Origin: an uncultured Bacteroidota bacterium
GTDB taxonomy: Bacteria; Bacteroidota; Bacteroidia; Chitinophagales; Chitinophagaceae
Reading direction: 5' to 3'
DNA length: 41,998 nt
Assembly: GCA_903821465.1 (NCBI GenBank)
Contig: CAIJLK010000039.1
Location: 1 to 41,998, forward strand
The position numbers were made by a program, and so were the translations under genes. The notes beneath the pieces were generated by a model. It was not told the DNA's origin. It worked only from the letters and a program-made list of their open reading frames with translations, and did not search any database. Every line of letters starts with the position of its first letter. Positions within the stretch are counted from its first letter, which is position 1. Positions 18,428 to 28,285 of the stretch are shown piece by piece.

Positions 18428-19009
18428 CTATCCCTGCTTACGCACAAACTTTGTAAGAATAACTATCGTCTGACCTTCAATTTTTCCTTCAATTTGTTCG
18501 GTGTTTTCTTCTACTAAACGAATGTTCTTAACAACTGTTCCCATTTTAGCACTCATGCTGGTTCCTTTTACATCAAGAGATTTTGTAAGCACAATCGTAT
18601 CGCCCTGTAATAAAACTGTTCCATTTGAATCTCTATGCAAATCAACGCTAGCATCATTCTCATGATCACCTGTTGCCTTTGCCCAGGCAAGATTATCATC
18701 ATCTAAATAAAGCATGTCTATTTGATCAGCAGCCCAACTTTCTGTGCTTAACCGATTCAACATACGCCACGCAACCACTTGCACACCTGCAACTTCACTC
18801 CACATTGAACTAGTTAAACACTTCCAATGCTCCTGATCTAATTCAGCTTTTTTGTCGATTTGATTTTGACAAACCGCACATACCGCTATACAATTTGCTT
18901 CACTAGTTTTATCCTGTGGAGGCACTTCATATACTTTCACTGATTGATCCGAACCACAGAGCTCGCATTTGTTCTCGCTTCTATTTAGTATGATCTCTTC
19001 GAATTTCAT
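18428..19009 (-). CDS. PhnA/YjdM-family zinc-ribbon protein
   Basis: 'CELCGSDQSVKVYEV...CAVCQNQI' zinc ribbon and C-terminal 'DTIVLTKSLDVKGTSMSAKMGTVVKNIRLVE...IEGKIEGQTIVILTKFVRK'. Confidence 0.85.
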   Translation of the reverse strand: MKFEEIILNRSENKCELCGSDQSVKVYEVPPQDKTSEANCIAVCAVCQNQIDKKAELDQEHWKCLTSSMWSEVAGVQVVAWRMLNRLSTESWAADQIDMLYLDDDNLAWAKATGDHENDASVDLHRDSNGTVLLQGDTIVLTKSLDVKGTSMSAKMGTVVKNIRLVEENTEQIEGKIEGQTIVILTKFVRKQG

Positions 19010-19065
19010 TTCGTTAATTGAGGCCGCAAGTTAAATAAAGTATTTGTGAATTCAAGAGATTAAGA

Positions 19066-19428
19066 TTAGTCTAAACTTGCTTTTATTGATGCTACTTCTC
19101 TTTCCATTTGGTTAATCAATACAGCATATTTTTCAATAAACATATTGGTTAAGTTTTGCGCTCTTTCGAAATCTTGTTCACTCTCTGAAGCAATTTCTAA
19201 TTGCTCTAATATTTCCACAAGTTTGTTTGCATGCAACATTCCCAAAGAGCCTTTTAGTTTATGTGCCTTCATGTTAAGACCTAACAAATCATTTTCCTTA
19301 AGTGATTTTTCCAATTCACTGATGTCTTTTGTAGCGCCATTTAGAAAAAAACCCAGTATAACTATTGTGCTCTTGTTATTGCCTAATTCCGCAATCAGTT
19401 TAGTATTAAATAAAATTTCTTCTTCCAT
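19066..19428 (-). CDS. Hpt (histidine phosphotransfer) domain protein
   Basis: 'LNMKAHKLKGSLGMLHANKLVEILEQLE' Hpt signature AHKLKGS. Confidence 0.8.
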   Translation of the reverse strand: MEEEILFNTKLIAELGNNKSTIVILGFFLNGATKDISELEKSLKENDLLGLNMKAHKLKGSLGMLHANKLVEILEQLEIASESEQDFERAQNLTNMFIEKYAVLINQMEREVASIKASLD

Positions 19429-19494
19429 ATTGTATCCGTGGAGATGGATTTCCTACTACAATATAGTCAATAAATATAAAAATATAGTTGAAAG

Positions 19495-20835
19495 CTATTT
19501 ATCAAGAAACTGTCCAAACCATTTTCCTGAACTTTTTATAATCCTTTTCTGTGTATCAAAATCAACATGAACTAATCCAAATCTTGGGCTATATCCTTCT
19601 GCCCATTCAAAATTGTCCATTAATGTCCAAACGAAATAACCCTTTACATTTACTCCTTCATTTTTGGCTTTTAAAACTTGAGCAATATGGTCTTGTAAGT
19701 ATTGAAGTCGCTCTTCATCATCCACTTCCTCATTAACAACAGCATCTGGGAAGGCTGCTCCATTTTCTGTTACAAGTATTTCTTTGATCGAGGGATATTT
19801 CTGAAGTCTTTTTAAAGCATTATAAATACAGGGAGGATATACTTCCCAATTCATAAGTGTATGCTGAACATTACGCTTTTTTGCTTTCACAATCTTTGCA
19901 TGCAGAAAAGGCATGAAAGCTGAGTAGCTAACAAGTTCTCTGGTATAATTCTGAAGTCCAATAAAATCCATTTGAAATGCCAGTTTCTGTTCATCTCCGG
20001 GCTTAATAAACCTTTCGATTTTTTGGAGAATCTTAAGATCCCTAATCGGATACCCTAATCCTAACAAGGGTTCTAAAAAAAGTCTATTTAACAACGCATC
20101 TACTCTTATCACGGCTTTTGCATCGCGTTCATGATCTTCTCTTAATGGCGCAAGATCAGAATAGGAAAAAGTTGTTCCAATTTTAAAATTTGACTCAAAA
20201 GAACGAATGATTCTTCCTCCTTCTGCCTGGCACATCGCTGCATGGTGTGCGGCCGCTAAAAAATTACTCAAGCCTTTTTTACCCGGTGCGTGAACCCCTA
20301 AAAAATATCCTGCCCCAGTAAAAACCATGGGCTCATTTAAAACCATCCAATGCTTAACACGATCTCCGAAATGATTTAAGCAACAATTCACAAACTCACT
20401 AAACCAATTAATAATTTCTCGATTGGTCCACCCCCCTTTCTTTTGCAACGCTTCAGGCAAGTCCCAATGATACAATGTGATCCATGGTTCAATTCCTAGT
20501 TCCAAACAAAAATCAATCACGCGGTTATAATAGGCGATCCCCTTATAATTAATAGTACCTATCCCATTGGGTAAAACGCGACTCCATGCTATCGAGAAGC
20601 GATAATTGGGGATATTCATTTTTTTAATAAGGGCAAGATCTGAAGTATACTGATGATAAAAATCACAAGCAATATTTGCGTGTTCCCCATTTGCAATTTT
20701 TCTTCTCTTCTGAGAAAAACTATCCCAGATCGACATTCCCTTACCATCTGTATCATGAGCCCCCTCTATTTGATATGCCGCTGTAGAAATGCCCCAGCTA
20801 AAGTCGTTCCCAAATTCTTCTTTAGAAAAATGCAT
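19495..20835 (-). CDS. GH1 beta-glucosidase
   Basis: 'FSWGISTAAYQIEGAHDTDGKGMSIWDSF', acid/base 'VLNEP', nucleophile 'VTENG'. Confidence 0.97.
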   Translation of the reverse strand: MHFSKEEFGNDFSWGISTAAYQIEGAHDTDGKGMSIWDSFSQKRRKIANGEHANIACDFYHQYTSDLALIKKMNIPNYRFSIAWSRVLPNGIGTINYKGIAYYNRVIDFCLELGIEPWITLYHWDLPEALQKKGGWTNREIINWFSEFVNCCLNHFGDRVKHWMVLNEPMVFTGAGYFLGVHAPGKKGLSNFLAAAHHAAMCQAEGGRIIRSFESNFKIGTTFSYSDLAPLREDHERDAKAVIRVDALLNRLFLEPLLGLGYPIRDLKILQKIERFIKPGDEQKLAFQMDFIGLQNYTRELVSYSAFMPFLHAKIVKAKKRNVQHTLMNWEVYPPCIYNALKRLQKYPSIKEILVTENGAAFPDAVVNEEVDDEERLQYLQDHIAQVLKAKNEGVNVKGYFVWTLMDNFEWAEGYSPRFGLVHVDFDTQKRIIKSSGKWFGQFLDK

Positions 20836-20838
20836 CGA

Positions 20839-21927
20839 TTATTCGGCTAATTGCGTGAGGATTTTGCCAAAAGTTTTGGCCTTTAATTTTTTCAGAGTTG
20901 GAATTCCATCACCCAAAATGGCAGTCTGCTGTGAAGTTTTTGTGCCATACTCTTTGAGAATATTATTGATTATTTTTTCTGTTTCATCAGGATAATTAAC
21001 CAATATTTTTTGACTACTATCTAACCAATTTTGAATAGTTGAGATATGTTTTTTCTTTAGGCTTTTAATAACTGGTACACCCATCTTTTTTAGAGCTGCT
21101 GCATTACATTGTTGCTCGTACTGCCCCTTCATAGGAATCACCAATAATTTTTTCTTTAAGTAAAGTGCTTCTGCCGGAGTTTCAAAACCAGCCCCAGACA
21201 GTATCCCAGTACAATTAATGAAGCTATCTATGAAGGCTTCATTATTAATTGGTTGAATGCGAACATTTTTAACCCGATAGGTTTTCTTACTATGTTTACT
21301 AAATACTTCCCACTCAATGCCATTACAAATACTCAGGACCTGAATGATCTTCTCATCGCTATATGCTGGAAGATAAACGGTGTAATGGGACTTTTTTTGT
21401 GGCTTAGCTTCACGGATCTGTTGCCTAATAACAGGTGTAAAAATTTGTTCATCATATTTTTCAAAATGAAATCCATAAGATGCGGTTACAGGCGCATAGT
21501 TACGCAATACAGCCTTCCCAATTACATCCGTTTTCTTTGGCTTGGGAGATTTTTTATTGATCACGGCCGACTGGTGACTTAGCCCAATACAGACCTTGTG
21601 TTTTTTCTTACAAGCCCAAGAACTAACTGGCTCAAAATCGCTGATCACTAAGTCATAGTCTTCAACAGGCAAACTATTAATTTCATTAAATAGTTGTTTC
21701 AAATTGGCTTTCTGATAAGTATCAACTATATCAATACCCCCTTTTTTACCGAAGATAAAACTCAGTCCCTTGAATCTATATTTAATAGGATATGGCAAAT
21801 CAACGTCTGCCTGAATGCCACTAATTAAAATGTCGAGCTCTCCCTTCTGTTGTAGAATTGGAATAATATCTCTGGCTCTACTAAGGTGCCCATTGCCTGT
21901 ACCCTGAATGGCATATAAAATTTTCAT
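20839..21927 (-). CDS. Glycosyltransferase family protein (MurG-like/Glyco_trans_1_3 type)
   Basis: 'MKILYAIQGTGNGHLSRARDIIPIL...DYDLVISDFEP...SGAGFETPAEALYLKKKLLVIPMKGQYEQQCNAAALKKMG'. Confidence 0.85.
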   Translation of the reverse strand: MKILYAIQGTGNGHLSRARDIIPILQQKGELDILISGIQADVDLPYPIKYRFKGLSFIFGKKGGIDIVDTYQKANLKQLFNEINSLPVEDYDLVISDFEPVSSWACKKKHKVCIGLSHQSAVINKKSPKPKKTDVIGKAVLRNYAPVTASYGFHFEKYDEQIFTPVIRQQIREAKPQKKSHYTVYLPAYSDEKIIQVLSICNGIEWEVFSKHSKKTYRVKNVRIQPINNEAFIDSFINCTGILSGAGFETPAEALYLKKKLLVIPMKGQYEQQCNAAALKKMGVPVIKSLKKKHISTIQNWLDSSQKILVNYPDETEKIINNILKEYGTKTSQQTAILGDGIPTLKKLKAKTFGKILTQLAE

Positions 21928-22778
21928 TAATGCTTCATTAAATTAAACTCTTCTAAAAGATTGTCGAAAATTTGATTGTTATTCAGCTCTTCCTCTTCTA
22001 TAACATTTGATTCCTTTAGTTCTGCAGGATCAAATCGATAGATCTTCCACTCACCATTATTATATTCTAATGAAGTTAGATTTTCTATCCAATCCCCGCT
22101 ATTCAAATACATGATCTTACCATCCGCATTTACAATTTCGCGCATTTCAGGTTGATGAATATGTCCGCACACTACATATTGGTAATTATTACTGATCCCG
22201 ATATCTGCTGCAGTATTTTCGAAACTATTAATAAATTTTACAGCAGATTTTACGCTATTCTTAATCTTCTTTGATAAGGAGATTTTTCCTTTATGAAAAA
22301 TCTTTTCTGAAACAAAATTTACAACTCGGTTAATTAGGATCAATGTATCATACCCAACGGCTCCAAGCTTTGCTAACCATTTGCTATGTTGCATTGTTAT
22401 ATCAAAAACATCCCCATGAAAGAACCAAGCTTTTTCATCATTCTCCAATTCTAACACTACTTTGTTTACGATACGCAAGCTTCCCATTTTCCATCCCGAA
22501 AATCTGCGTAACATTTCATCATGGTTACCTGGGATATAATAAATTTTAATGCCTTTACTCATCCAGCCCATCAAATGTTTCACCACTTTCATATGGCTCT
22601 TAGGCCAATACCTTTTGCTGAACTGCCAGATATCAATGATGTCGCCATTGAGAATTACGGTCTTTGGCTTTACTGATTTTAAGTAATGAAGTAGCTCTTT
22701 AGCGTGACAACCGTATGTTCCCAAATGAATATCGGAAAGAACTAGGACATCAATTTTACGCCTGAGTGATTTATCCAT
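21927..22778 (-). CDS. UDP-2,3-diacylglucosamine diphosphatase-like (LpxH-type) metallophosphoesterase
   Basis: 'VLSDIHLGTYG', 'LNGDIIDIW', 'IPGNHDE', 'VCGHIHQPE'. Start/stop overlap (TAATG) with the glycosyltransferase gene. Confidence 0.85.
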   Translation of the reverse strand: MDKSLRRKIDVLVLSDIHLGTYGCHAKELLHYLKSVKPKTVILNGDIIDIWQFSKRYWPKSHMKVVKHLMGWMSKGIKIYYIPGNHDEMLRRFSGWKMGSLRIVNKVVLELENDEKAWFFHGDVFDITMQHSKWLAKLGAVGYDTLILINRVVNFVSEKIFHKGKISLSKKIKNSVKSAVKFINSFENTAADIGISNNYQYVVCGHIHQPEMREIVNADGKIMYLNSGDWIENLTSLEYNNGEWKIYRFDPAELKESNVIEEEELNNNQIFDNLLEEFNLMKH

Positions 22779-22920
22779 TAATGGATTTTATGAATTTTAA
22801 GAGCAGGTGAGAATATGCTCAAAAATGGTAAAAGGATCCTTACAGATAATTGAAGAAAGAAGTATTTAATGTCTTTCATTTTGCAAGAGTTTTATTCAGT
22901 ACAAAATAAAGAAAGAAGTT

Positions 22921-22958
22921 TAACCAAAAGGTTACCGAATTGTTACCAGAATGTTACC
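22921..22958. promoter_or_regulatory. Phased GTTACC repeat array upstream of GH5
   Basis: GTTACC at 22931, 22942 and 22953 (11-bp period), preceded by TAACC-aaaa-GGTTA. Confidence 0.5.
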
Positions 22959-23008
22959 GATCGAAATTTACTAGTGGTATTTTTAGTCTATAATTCTTAT
23001 TTTTAAGA

Positions 23009-24232
23009 ATGAAAAAACAATTCCTGCCTTGCCTATTAGCATTATTGCTAAGCCAAAACCTATTTTCTCAAAAATTCGTTTCAGTAAAAGGAAAAGAGAT
23101 TATTGGAACTGATGGAAAGCCAATGATCATCAAAGGCACTAACCTTGGGAACTGGCTTGTTCCTGAAGGGTATATGTTTAAATTCAATCAGACATCCTCA
23201 GCGAGATTAATTAATGAGGCTTTTTCTGAATTATTCGGACCTGCAGAAACCAAAAATTTTTGGAAACAATATCTCGCAAACTATATCACAAAAGCTGACA
23301 TCAGATACTTACGCGTTCTCGGAATGAATTCTATTCGTGTGCCTTTTAACTATCGGCTATTTACTGATGAATACTATATGGGTGGGAATGGAATTCAAAG
23401 GGGATTTGCTTTGCTAGATTCTGTAGTGAATTGGTGTGAGGAAGAAAACTTGACAGTTCTTTTAGATATGCATGCTGCTCCCGGGGGACAAACTGGAGAT
23501 AATATCGACGATAGTTATGGCTATCCCTTTTTATTTGAAAGCAAGGATGATCAGGATTTGCTTTGCAGTATATGGACAAAAATTGCTGCTCATTATAAGA
23601 ACAATACCACTATCATGGGTTATGACCTATTCAATGAGCCCATACCTCATTTCATGGATACTGCTCATTTGAATCCTTTACTGGAACCTTTATTTAAAAA
23701 AGTAACAGCGGCAGTTAGAAAGGTTGATAAAAACCATTTGATCTTTTTAGAAGGAGCACAATGGGCTTCCAATTTTTCTTCATTTACAAAACCTTTCGAT
23801 GATAAGCTGGTTTATCAGTTTCACAAATATTGGACACCTACCACTATCGATGTAATACAGTCTTATATTGACTTTCGCGACAAATACAATGTGCCTATTT
23901 ATTGCGGTGAAACCGGAGAAAATGACGATATATGGATTGAAAGTTTTCGAAAACTATTAGAGCAAAATAATATTGGCTGGCATTTTTGGCCTTACAAAAA
24001 AATGAACAATACCCGTGGCATTGTAAGTTTTGCGCAACCCGCCAATTACGATTTGATCAGCAAGTATGCAGATACAACAAGAAGTAATTTTGATCTGGTG
24101 AGAAAAAATAAACCTGCTCAAATAGAGCAGGCTAAAAAAGCTTGGTATCAATTTCTTGAAAATTGCAAGTACGAACATATCATCCCAAATAAAGGATATA
24201 TTAAGGCACTGGGTTTGAAATCAGATTTTTAA
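23009..24232 (+). CDS. GH5 family cellulase-like glycoside hydrolase
   Basis: Signal peptide; 'LRVLGMNSIRVPFNYR', 'VLLDMHAAPGGQ', 'GYDLFNEP' acid/base, 'IYCGETGEND' nucleophile region. Confidence 0.93.
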   Translation: MKKQFLPCLLALLLSQNLFSQKFVSVKGKEIIGTDGKPMIIKGTNLGNWLVPEGYMFKFNQTSSARLINEAFSELFGPAETKNFWKQYLANYITKADIRYLRVLGMNSIRVPFNYRLFTDEYYMGGNGIQRGFALLDSVVNWCEEENLTVLLDMHAAPGGQTGDNIDDSYGYPFLFESKDDQDLLCSIWTKIAAHYKNNTTIMGYDLFNEPIPHFMDTAHLNPLLEPLFKKVTAAVRKVDKNHLIFLEGAQWASNFSSFTKPFDDKLVYQFHKYWTPTTIDVIQSYIDFRDKYNVPIYCGETGENDDIWIESFRKLLEQNNIGWHFWPYKKMNNTRGIVSFAQPANYDLISKYADTTRSNFDLVRKNKPAQIEQAKKAWYQFLENCKYEHIIPNKGYIKALGLKSDF

Positions 24233-24275
24233 TTGCCCCTTTTCCTGCTTTTTTCAAGTCATGTATTTAGTGTTG

Positions 24276-25607
24276 CTAAATTTTGGGAAGCTTATATCCG
24301 TTATGATATTGTTTTAATAAATAAGCATCATTGACTGACTGATCAGTGAATTGTGATTTGGTTTTATCCCAATACAATTTCTGTCCAGAACGATAAGAAA
24401 TATTTCCCATCTGTGCAACAGTTGCCACATGCGCGCCTGCTTGTATAGAACAATGCAAATCAGCAACATTTCTAGACTTCACTGTGTCTACAAAATTTAC
24501 CCAATGTTTTTCAAGTCCATTATCAGATGATTTTTGATATGGCTTACTAACTTTGTTTTTACCCTGACGTTCTTCAATCACTTCCCAACCACCACGAGTT
24601 AAAATAAGGGTGCCATTATTCCCAATAAAAGCAATACCATGATCGCGATTATAAGAACCATTATCGATACCCATGGCTGAATCCCAAACTAAATTGAATC
24701 CATCAAACTCATATAAAGTAGTAAGCGTATCAGGGGTTTCTTCGGCTAATTCTGGATAGGCAAATTTTCCTCCCAAGCCAACAATTGATTTTGGTAATTC
24801 TGCTTTCATGCCTAATAATGCATAATCCAACAAGTGTACTCCCCAATCTGTCATTAATCCACCCGCATAATCCCAGAACCAGCGGAAATGGAAATGAAAG
24901 CGACTTGCATTGAAAGGCATTGTTGTAGCGGGTCCTAGCCATTGTTTGTAATCTACTCCAGCAGGTGGCAAGCTATCAGCAACTACTGGTTGAGGACGCA
25001 TCCAACCCTGATAGCACCATACTTTAACGGTGCGAATATTTCCTAACTGACCAGAATGAACAAAGTCAATTGCATCTTTAAAATGCTGCTGACTTCTTTG
25101 CCACTGACCTGCCTGTACCACTTTGTTATAGCGTTGTTGGGCAGCCACCATCGTTCTGCATTCTACAATAGAATTCCCTACAGGTTTCTCAACATATACA
25201 TCTTTACCTGCTTCACAGGCGTGAATCATAATCAGTGCATGCCAATGGTCTGGCGTTCCAATGATCACAGCGTCGATATCTTTTTGGTCTAATAATTTTC
25301 GGTAATCTGAATAGATTTTTATCCTAGAAACATCATATTTATTATCAGATAATTCTTTGAGTCTATCGTTAATAACAGTGCTATCAATATCACAAACTGC
25401 TATCAGATTTACTCCGGATATTTTCAATGCAGCCTTCGTGTTTGCCCATCCCATCCCATTTATTCCAATGGCCCCTATATTAAGCTGATTACTTGGAAGA
25501 ATTCGATTTTTGATAATAGTAAAAGCCTTGCTATCAAATGCAGATGCAAGTAAGCCTCCGCCAATCAGCAGTGAGGACTGCTGAAGGAACTTTTTTCTAG
25601 ATGACAT
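24276..25607 (-). CDS. Gfo/Idh/MocA family oxidoreductase (exported, secretion-signal type)
   Basis: 'NIGAIGINGMGW', 'VYVEKPVGNSI', 'MTDWGVHLLD'; N-terminal MSSRKKFLQQSSLLIGGGLLASAF signal. Confidence 0.92.
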   Translation of the reverse strand: MSSRKKFLQQSSLLIGGGLLASAFDSKAFTIIKNRILPSNQLNIGAIGINGMGWANTKAALKISGVNLIAVCDIDSTVINDRLKELSDNKYDVSRIKIYSDYRKLLDQKDIDAVIIGTPDHWHALIMIHACEAGKDVYVEKPVGNSIVECRTMVAAQQRYNKVVQAGQWQRSQQHFKDAIDFVHSGQLGNIRTVKVWCYQGWMRPQPVVADSLPPAGVDYKQWLGPATTMPFNASRFHFHFRWFWDYAGGLMTDWGVHLLDYALLGMKAELPKSIVGLGGKFAYPELAEETPDTLTTLYEFDGFNLVWDSAMGIDNGSYNRDHGIAFIGNNGTLILTRGGWEVIEERQGKNKVSKPYQKSSDNGLEKHWVNFVDTVKSRNVADLHCSIQAGAHVATVAQMGNISYRSGQKLYWDKTKSQFTDQSVNDAYLLKQYHNGYKLPKI

Positions 25608-25684
25608 AACAATCGTTTTGTTGGTATTGTAATTAATAAATCAACATTAAGATAAACAAAATAATGAATGTACAATCTCAAAAT

Positions 25685-26284
25685 CTAACTAAGATCAATT
25701 ATCGGTGATTCATCCCAAAGCATCATAGCATTAATAAATTTCAATCTTTTATGATCCTTAAGTTGATCAATCGTAATTGGTTTTTCGATGATCTTCTTTT
25801 CGTTTAAAAGCAAAGCGCGATAAGTTCCGAGTAATAATGGATTAGAGGGTGTAACCCAGTTATACCCGTCAAATAATACGATGTTCGCATAGCTGGCATC
25901 TTTAAGAAATCCATCTTTAACAAAAATCACTTCATCAGTTGTAACCGATTTTAGAGCATTATTGATCCAAACACGATCAGTAAACTTGATAGAGTAATCA
26001 TTGCTGCCAATATCAAATAGGGTGAATGTGTTGATTGTTCTGATTGAATAGGGTTCAAAGGAAATATGGTAATTCCCTAATAAATCATAGCTGACCTTGG
26101 TTTTATAAACACAATCCCTAAGAGCACCATTTTTTTCGGCTTCCTTTTTAAAATCTATACGCATCAGATCTAATACAGGAACCCTACCGAAATGCAGAAA
26201 AGTGTTTTCCAGTCTGTGTTGGTGCAACTGCAATTTATCTGCTACTGCATTTTGATATCTTATTGTTTCAAAAAATGGGTACAT
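25685..26284 (-). CDS. Aminotransferase class IV (aminodeoxychorismate lyase-like)
   Basis: 'FFETIRYQNAVADKLQLHQHRLENT', 'SYANIVLFDGYNWVTPSNPLLLGTYR'; overlaps pabB. Confidence 0.85.
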   Translation of the reverse strand: MYPFFETIRYQNAVADKLQLHQHRLENTFLHFGRVPVLDLMRIDFKKEAEKNGALRDCVYKTKVSYDLLGNYHISFEPYSIRTINTFTLFDIGSNDYSIKFTDRVWINNALKSVTTDEVIFVKDGFLKDASYANIVLFDGYNWVTPSNPLLLGTYRALLLNEKKIIEKPITIDQLKDHKRLKFINAMMLWDESPIIDLS

Positions 26285-27218
26285 ATATTTTGTTGATCAT
26301 TTCTTTGTATTCATCAGCAAGATTGCTTTGAAAAGTAATTCCGCCGCCACTGCGATATCTACCACTCTCTTCAATATATCTAATAAGCACACAACTATCT
26401 AGGTTCTCTCCATCAAAATATCCAGCAACACCAGTATAATAACCTCTTTCATCCTGTTCTATCTTTTTAATGATATCAACAGTTTTTTGTTTGGGCGCAC
26501 CCGAAATAGATCCCGCCGGTAAAAGCTTAAAAAGGATATCTCCTATTTGTTCTTGATAATTAGTTGGAAGTGTTCCAGTTATTTCAGAGCTGATCTGACC
26601 AATCATTCCAGTCTGTGTTTTGAGCTCTTCGTAATATCTAAACTTGGTAACCCTAACATTTTCTGCTATTAGACTTAAGTCGTTTCTGATCAAATCAACA
26701 ATGGTGGCATGTTCTGCAATTTCCTTGCAATCGTTTAATAAAATATCTCTGGCATTCTTAATAGAAGCATCAATGGTACCTTTCATCGGATAGGAATGAA
26801 TATGTCCATCTCTAATGCTGATAAATGTTTCAGGAGAAAAACAAACAAACTCATTTTGTAACCAGCAGCTATATTTTGAATGAACACCATAAAATATTTC
26901 TTCTAAACTAAGGCCTGTTTCAATTGGTGTTGAACAAGTAAGATTTACAAGAAAACTATTCCCATAAGATAAATTCGACATCACTTCATCGAATTGTAAT
27001 TTATATGCTTCAAAACTAATGGGATGCTTTATCAGTTGAACTTTTGAAGTAGTTGGAACATGAGATTGTGTAGGATAATTTTTAACGCCCTGGAAATTAA
27101 TTTTAAAAGCTGAGTTAGGATCATCGAGTTTCCAACACAAGGGTTTTTTGCATTCAAAGTCGATCAGGAAAATAAAAGGAATTTTTTCCTTCCCCCAATT
27201 ATTTAAAACTTCTCTCAT
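26268..27218 (-). CDS. pabB: Aminodeoxychorismate synthase component I (PabB-like)
   Basis: 'LSYGNSFLVNLTC', 'SPETFISIRDGHIHSYPMKGTID', 'AGSISGAPKQKTVDIIKKIE' chorismate-binding motifs. Confidence 0.9.
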   Translation of the reverse strand: MREVLNNWGKEKIPFIFLIDFECKKPLCWKLDDPNSAFKINFQGVKNYPTQSHVPTTSKVQLIKHPISFEAYKLQFDEVMSNLSYGNSFLVNLTCSTPIETGLSLEEIFYGVHSKYSCWLQNEFVCFSPETFISIRDGHIHSYPMKGTIDASIKNARDILLNDCKEIAEHATIVDLIRNDLSLIAENVRVTKFRYYEELKTQTGMIGQISSEITGTLPTNYQEQIGDILFKLLPAGSISGAPKQKTVDIIKKIEQDERGYYTGVAGYFDGENLDSCVLIRYIEESGRYRSGGGITFQSNLADEYKEMINKIYVPIF

Positions 27219-27241
27219 TTGTTATTGTTTCGAACTGCAAG

Positions 27242-27249
27242 CAAAGATA
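27242..27249 (-). promoter_or_regulatory. -7 element TATCTTTG (minus) for pabB-pabC
   Basis: CAAAGATA on plus; about 20 nt leader to ATG 27218. Confidence 0.4.
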
Positions 27250-27314
27250 TTGGTTGCAATGAAAGTAAAACTATTCGATAAAATATTATATTTAGTAAAC
27301 TAACTATATAAGTC

Positions 27315-27992
27315 ATGAAAGAAAAAATACCAAACACAAGAAGAAATTTCATCAGTGCAATGGCTATGGGTGTAACTGCAAGTAGTCTATCTATTTTAAC
27401 CAACCCCCTTTACGCCAATGACAATCGTTTTTTTCCTACGCAATTAGACGATGCAGATGATTGGTTTAAAAATATCAAGGGCAAGCATCGTATTGTGTAT
27501 GATGGAGCAATGCCCAACAACGGACTGCCCGTAATTTGGAACTGGGCCTATTATGAAACTAACAATCAAACTGGGAGTAAGGACAAAGATATTACGGCCT
27601 TGACTGTTTTTAGACATGGATCAATCGGCTTGGCATTTGACGATAGTATTTGGGAGAAGTACCAATTAGGTGCTGTTTTGAAAATTACCGACACGCTTAC
27701 CCAAAAACCTAGTATTCGAAATTTATACTACGAACCAAAGCCGGGAGATTTCCCGCTGCCAGGCATTCAAGGTGTAAAGCAACTACAAGCAAGAGGGGCC
27801 TTATTTTGTGTATGTGATTTAGCCACTAAAAAACTAACCAGAACGCTTGCAGAAAAAATGAACCAAAATCCTGCTGATGTTTATACCGAATGGATCAATC
27901 ATTTGCTTCCGGGCATTCAACTAGTACCCTCAGGGGTATGGGCACTGGGCCGGGCTCAAGAACATGGTTGTGGGTATATTTATGCGGGCTAA
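27315..27992 (+). CDS. Twin-arginine-signal exported protein of unknown function
   Basis: '[28 protein letters not shown]' Tat-like signal; no family recognised with certainty. Confidence 0.75.
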   Translation: MKEKIPNTRRNFISAMAMGVTASSLSILTNPLYANDNRFFPTQLDDADDWFKNIKGKHRIVYDGAMPNNGLPVIWNWAYYETNNQTGSKDKDITALTVFRHGSIGLAFDDSIWEKYQLGAVLKITDTLTQKPSIRNLYYEPKPGDFPLPGIQGVKQLQARGALFCVCDLATKKLTRTLAEKMNQNPADVYTEWINHLLPGIQLVPSGVWALGRAQEHGCGYIYAG

Positions 27993-28032
27993 TCAAATAC
28001 TAACTAATTGCATTGCAAAGAGTACTACCAAT

Positions 28033-28040
28033 TATCTTTG
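28033..28040 (+). promoter_or_regulatory. -7 element TATCTTTG immediately upstream of the VF530 gene
   Basis: Exact TAnnTTTG, 4 nt before ATG 28045. Confidence 0.4.
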
Positions 28041-28044
28041 GTTT

Positions 28045-28278
28045 ATGGAAAAAATAAAAAATCCGGATCCATTGCATGGAAAGACCTTAGAAATGATTGT
28101 AACATTTCTTGTGAACCATTATGGATTTGAGGAATTAGGTAGGCGAATCTCCATTAATTGTTTTTTAGACAACCCCAGTATTCAATCGAGCTTAAAATTT
28201 CTGCGTAAGACAGATTGGGCTAGAACAAAAGTGGAACAACTCTATATCGATAGTTACAAAAACATCACGACCATTTAG
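28045..28278 (+). CDS. VF530-like small DNA-binding protein
   Basis: '[62 protein letters not shown]' is the VF530 (PF09905) family pattern. Confidence 0.88.
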   Translation: MEKIKNPDPLHGKTLEMIVTFLVNHYGFEELGRRISINCFLDNPSIQSSLKFLRKTDWARTKVEQLYIDSYKNITTI

Positions 28279-28285
28279 ATTTATT

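Noticed and set aside
18096-18473. 125-aa ORF on + across the tandem repeats
   Set aside because: Its C-terminus is just translation of the heptamer repeats (FFHSSLFTLHSSLLSFIFYLL) and its N-terminus is out of frame inside the SurA-like gene.
27215-27403. 62-aa minus ORF upstream of pabB
   Set aside because: Overlaps the start of the Tat protein gene and the pabB promoter; no family signal.
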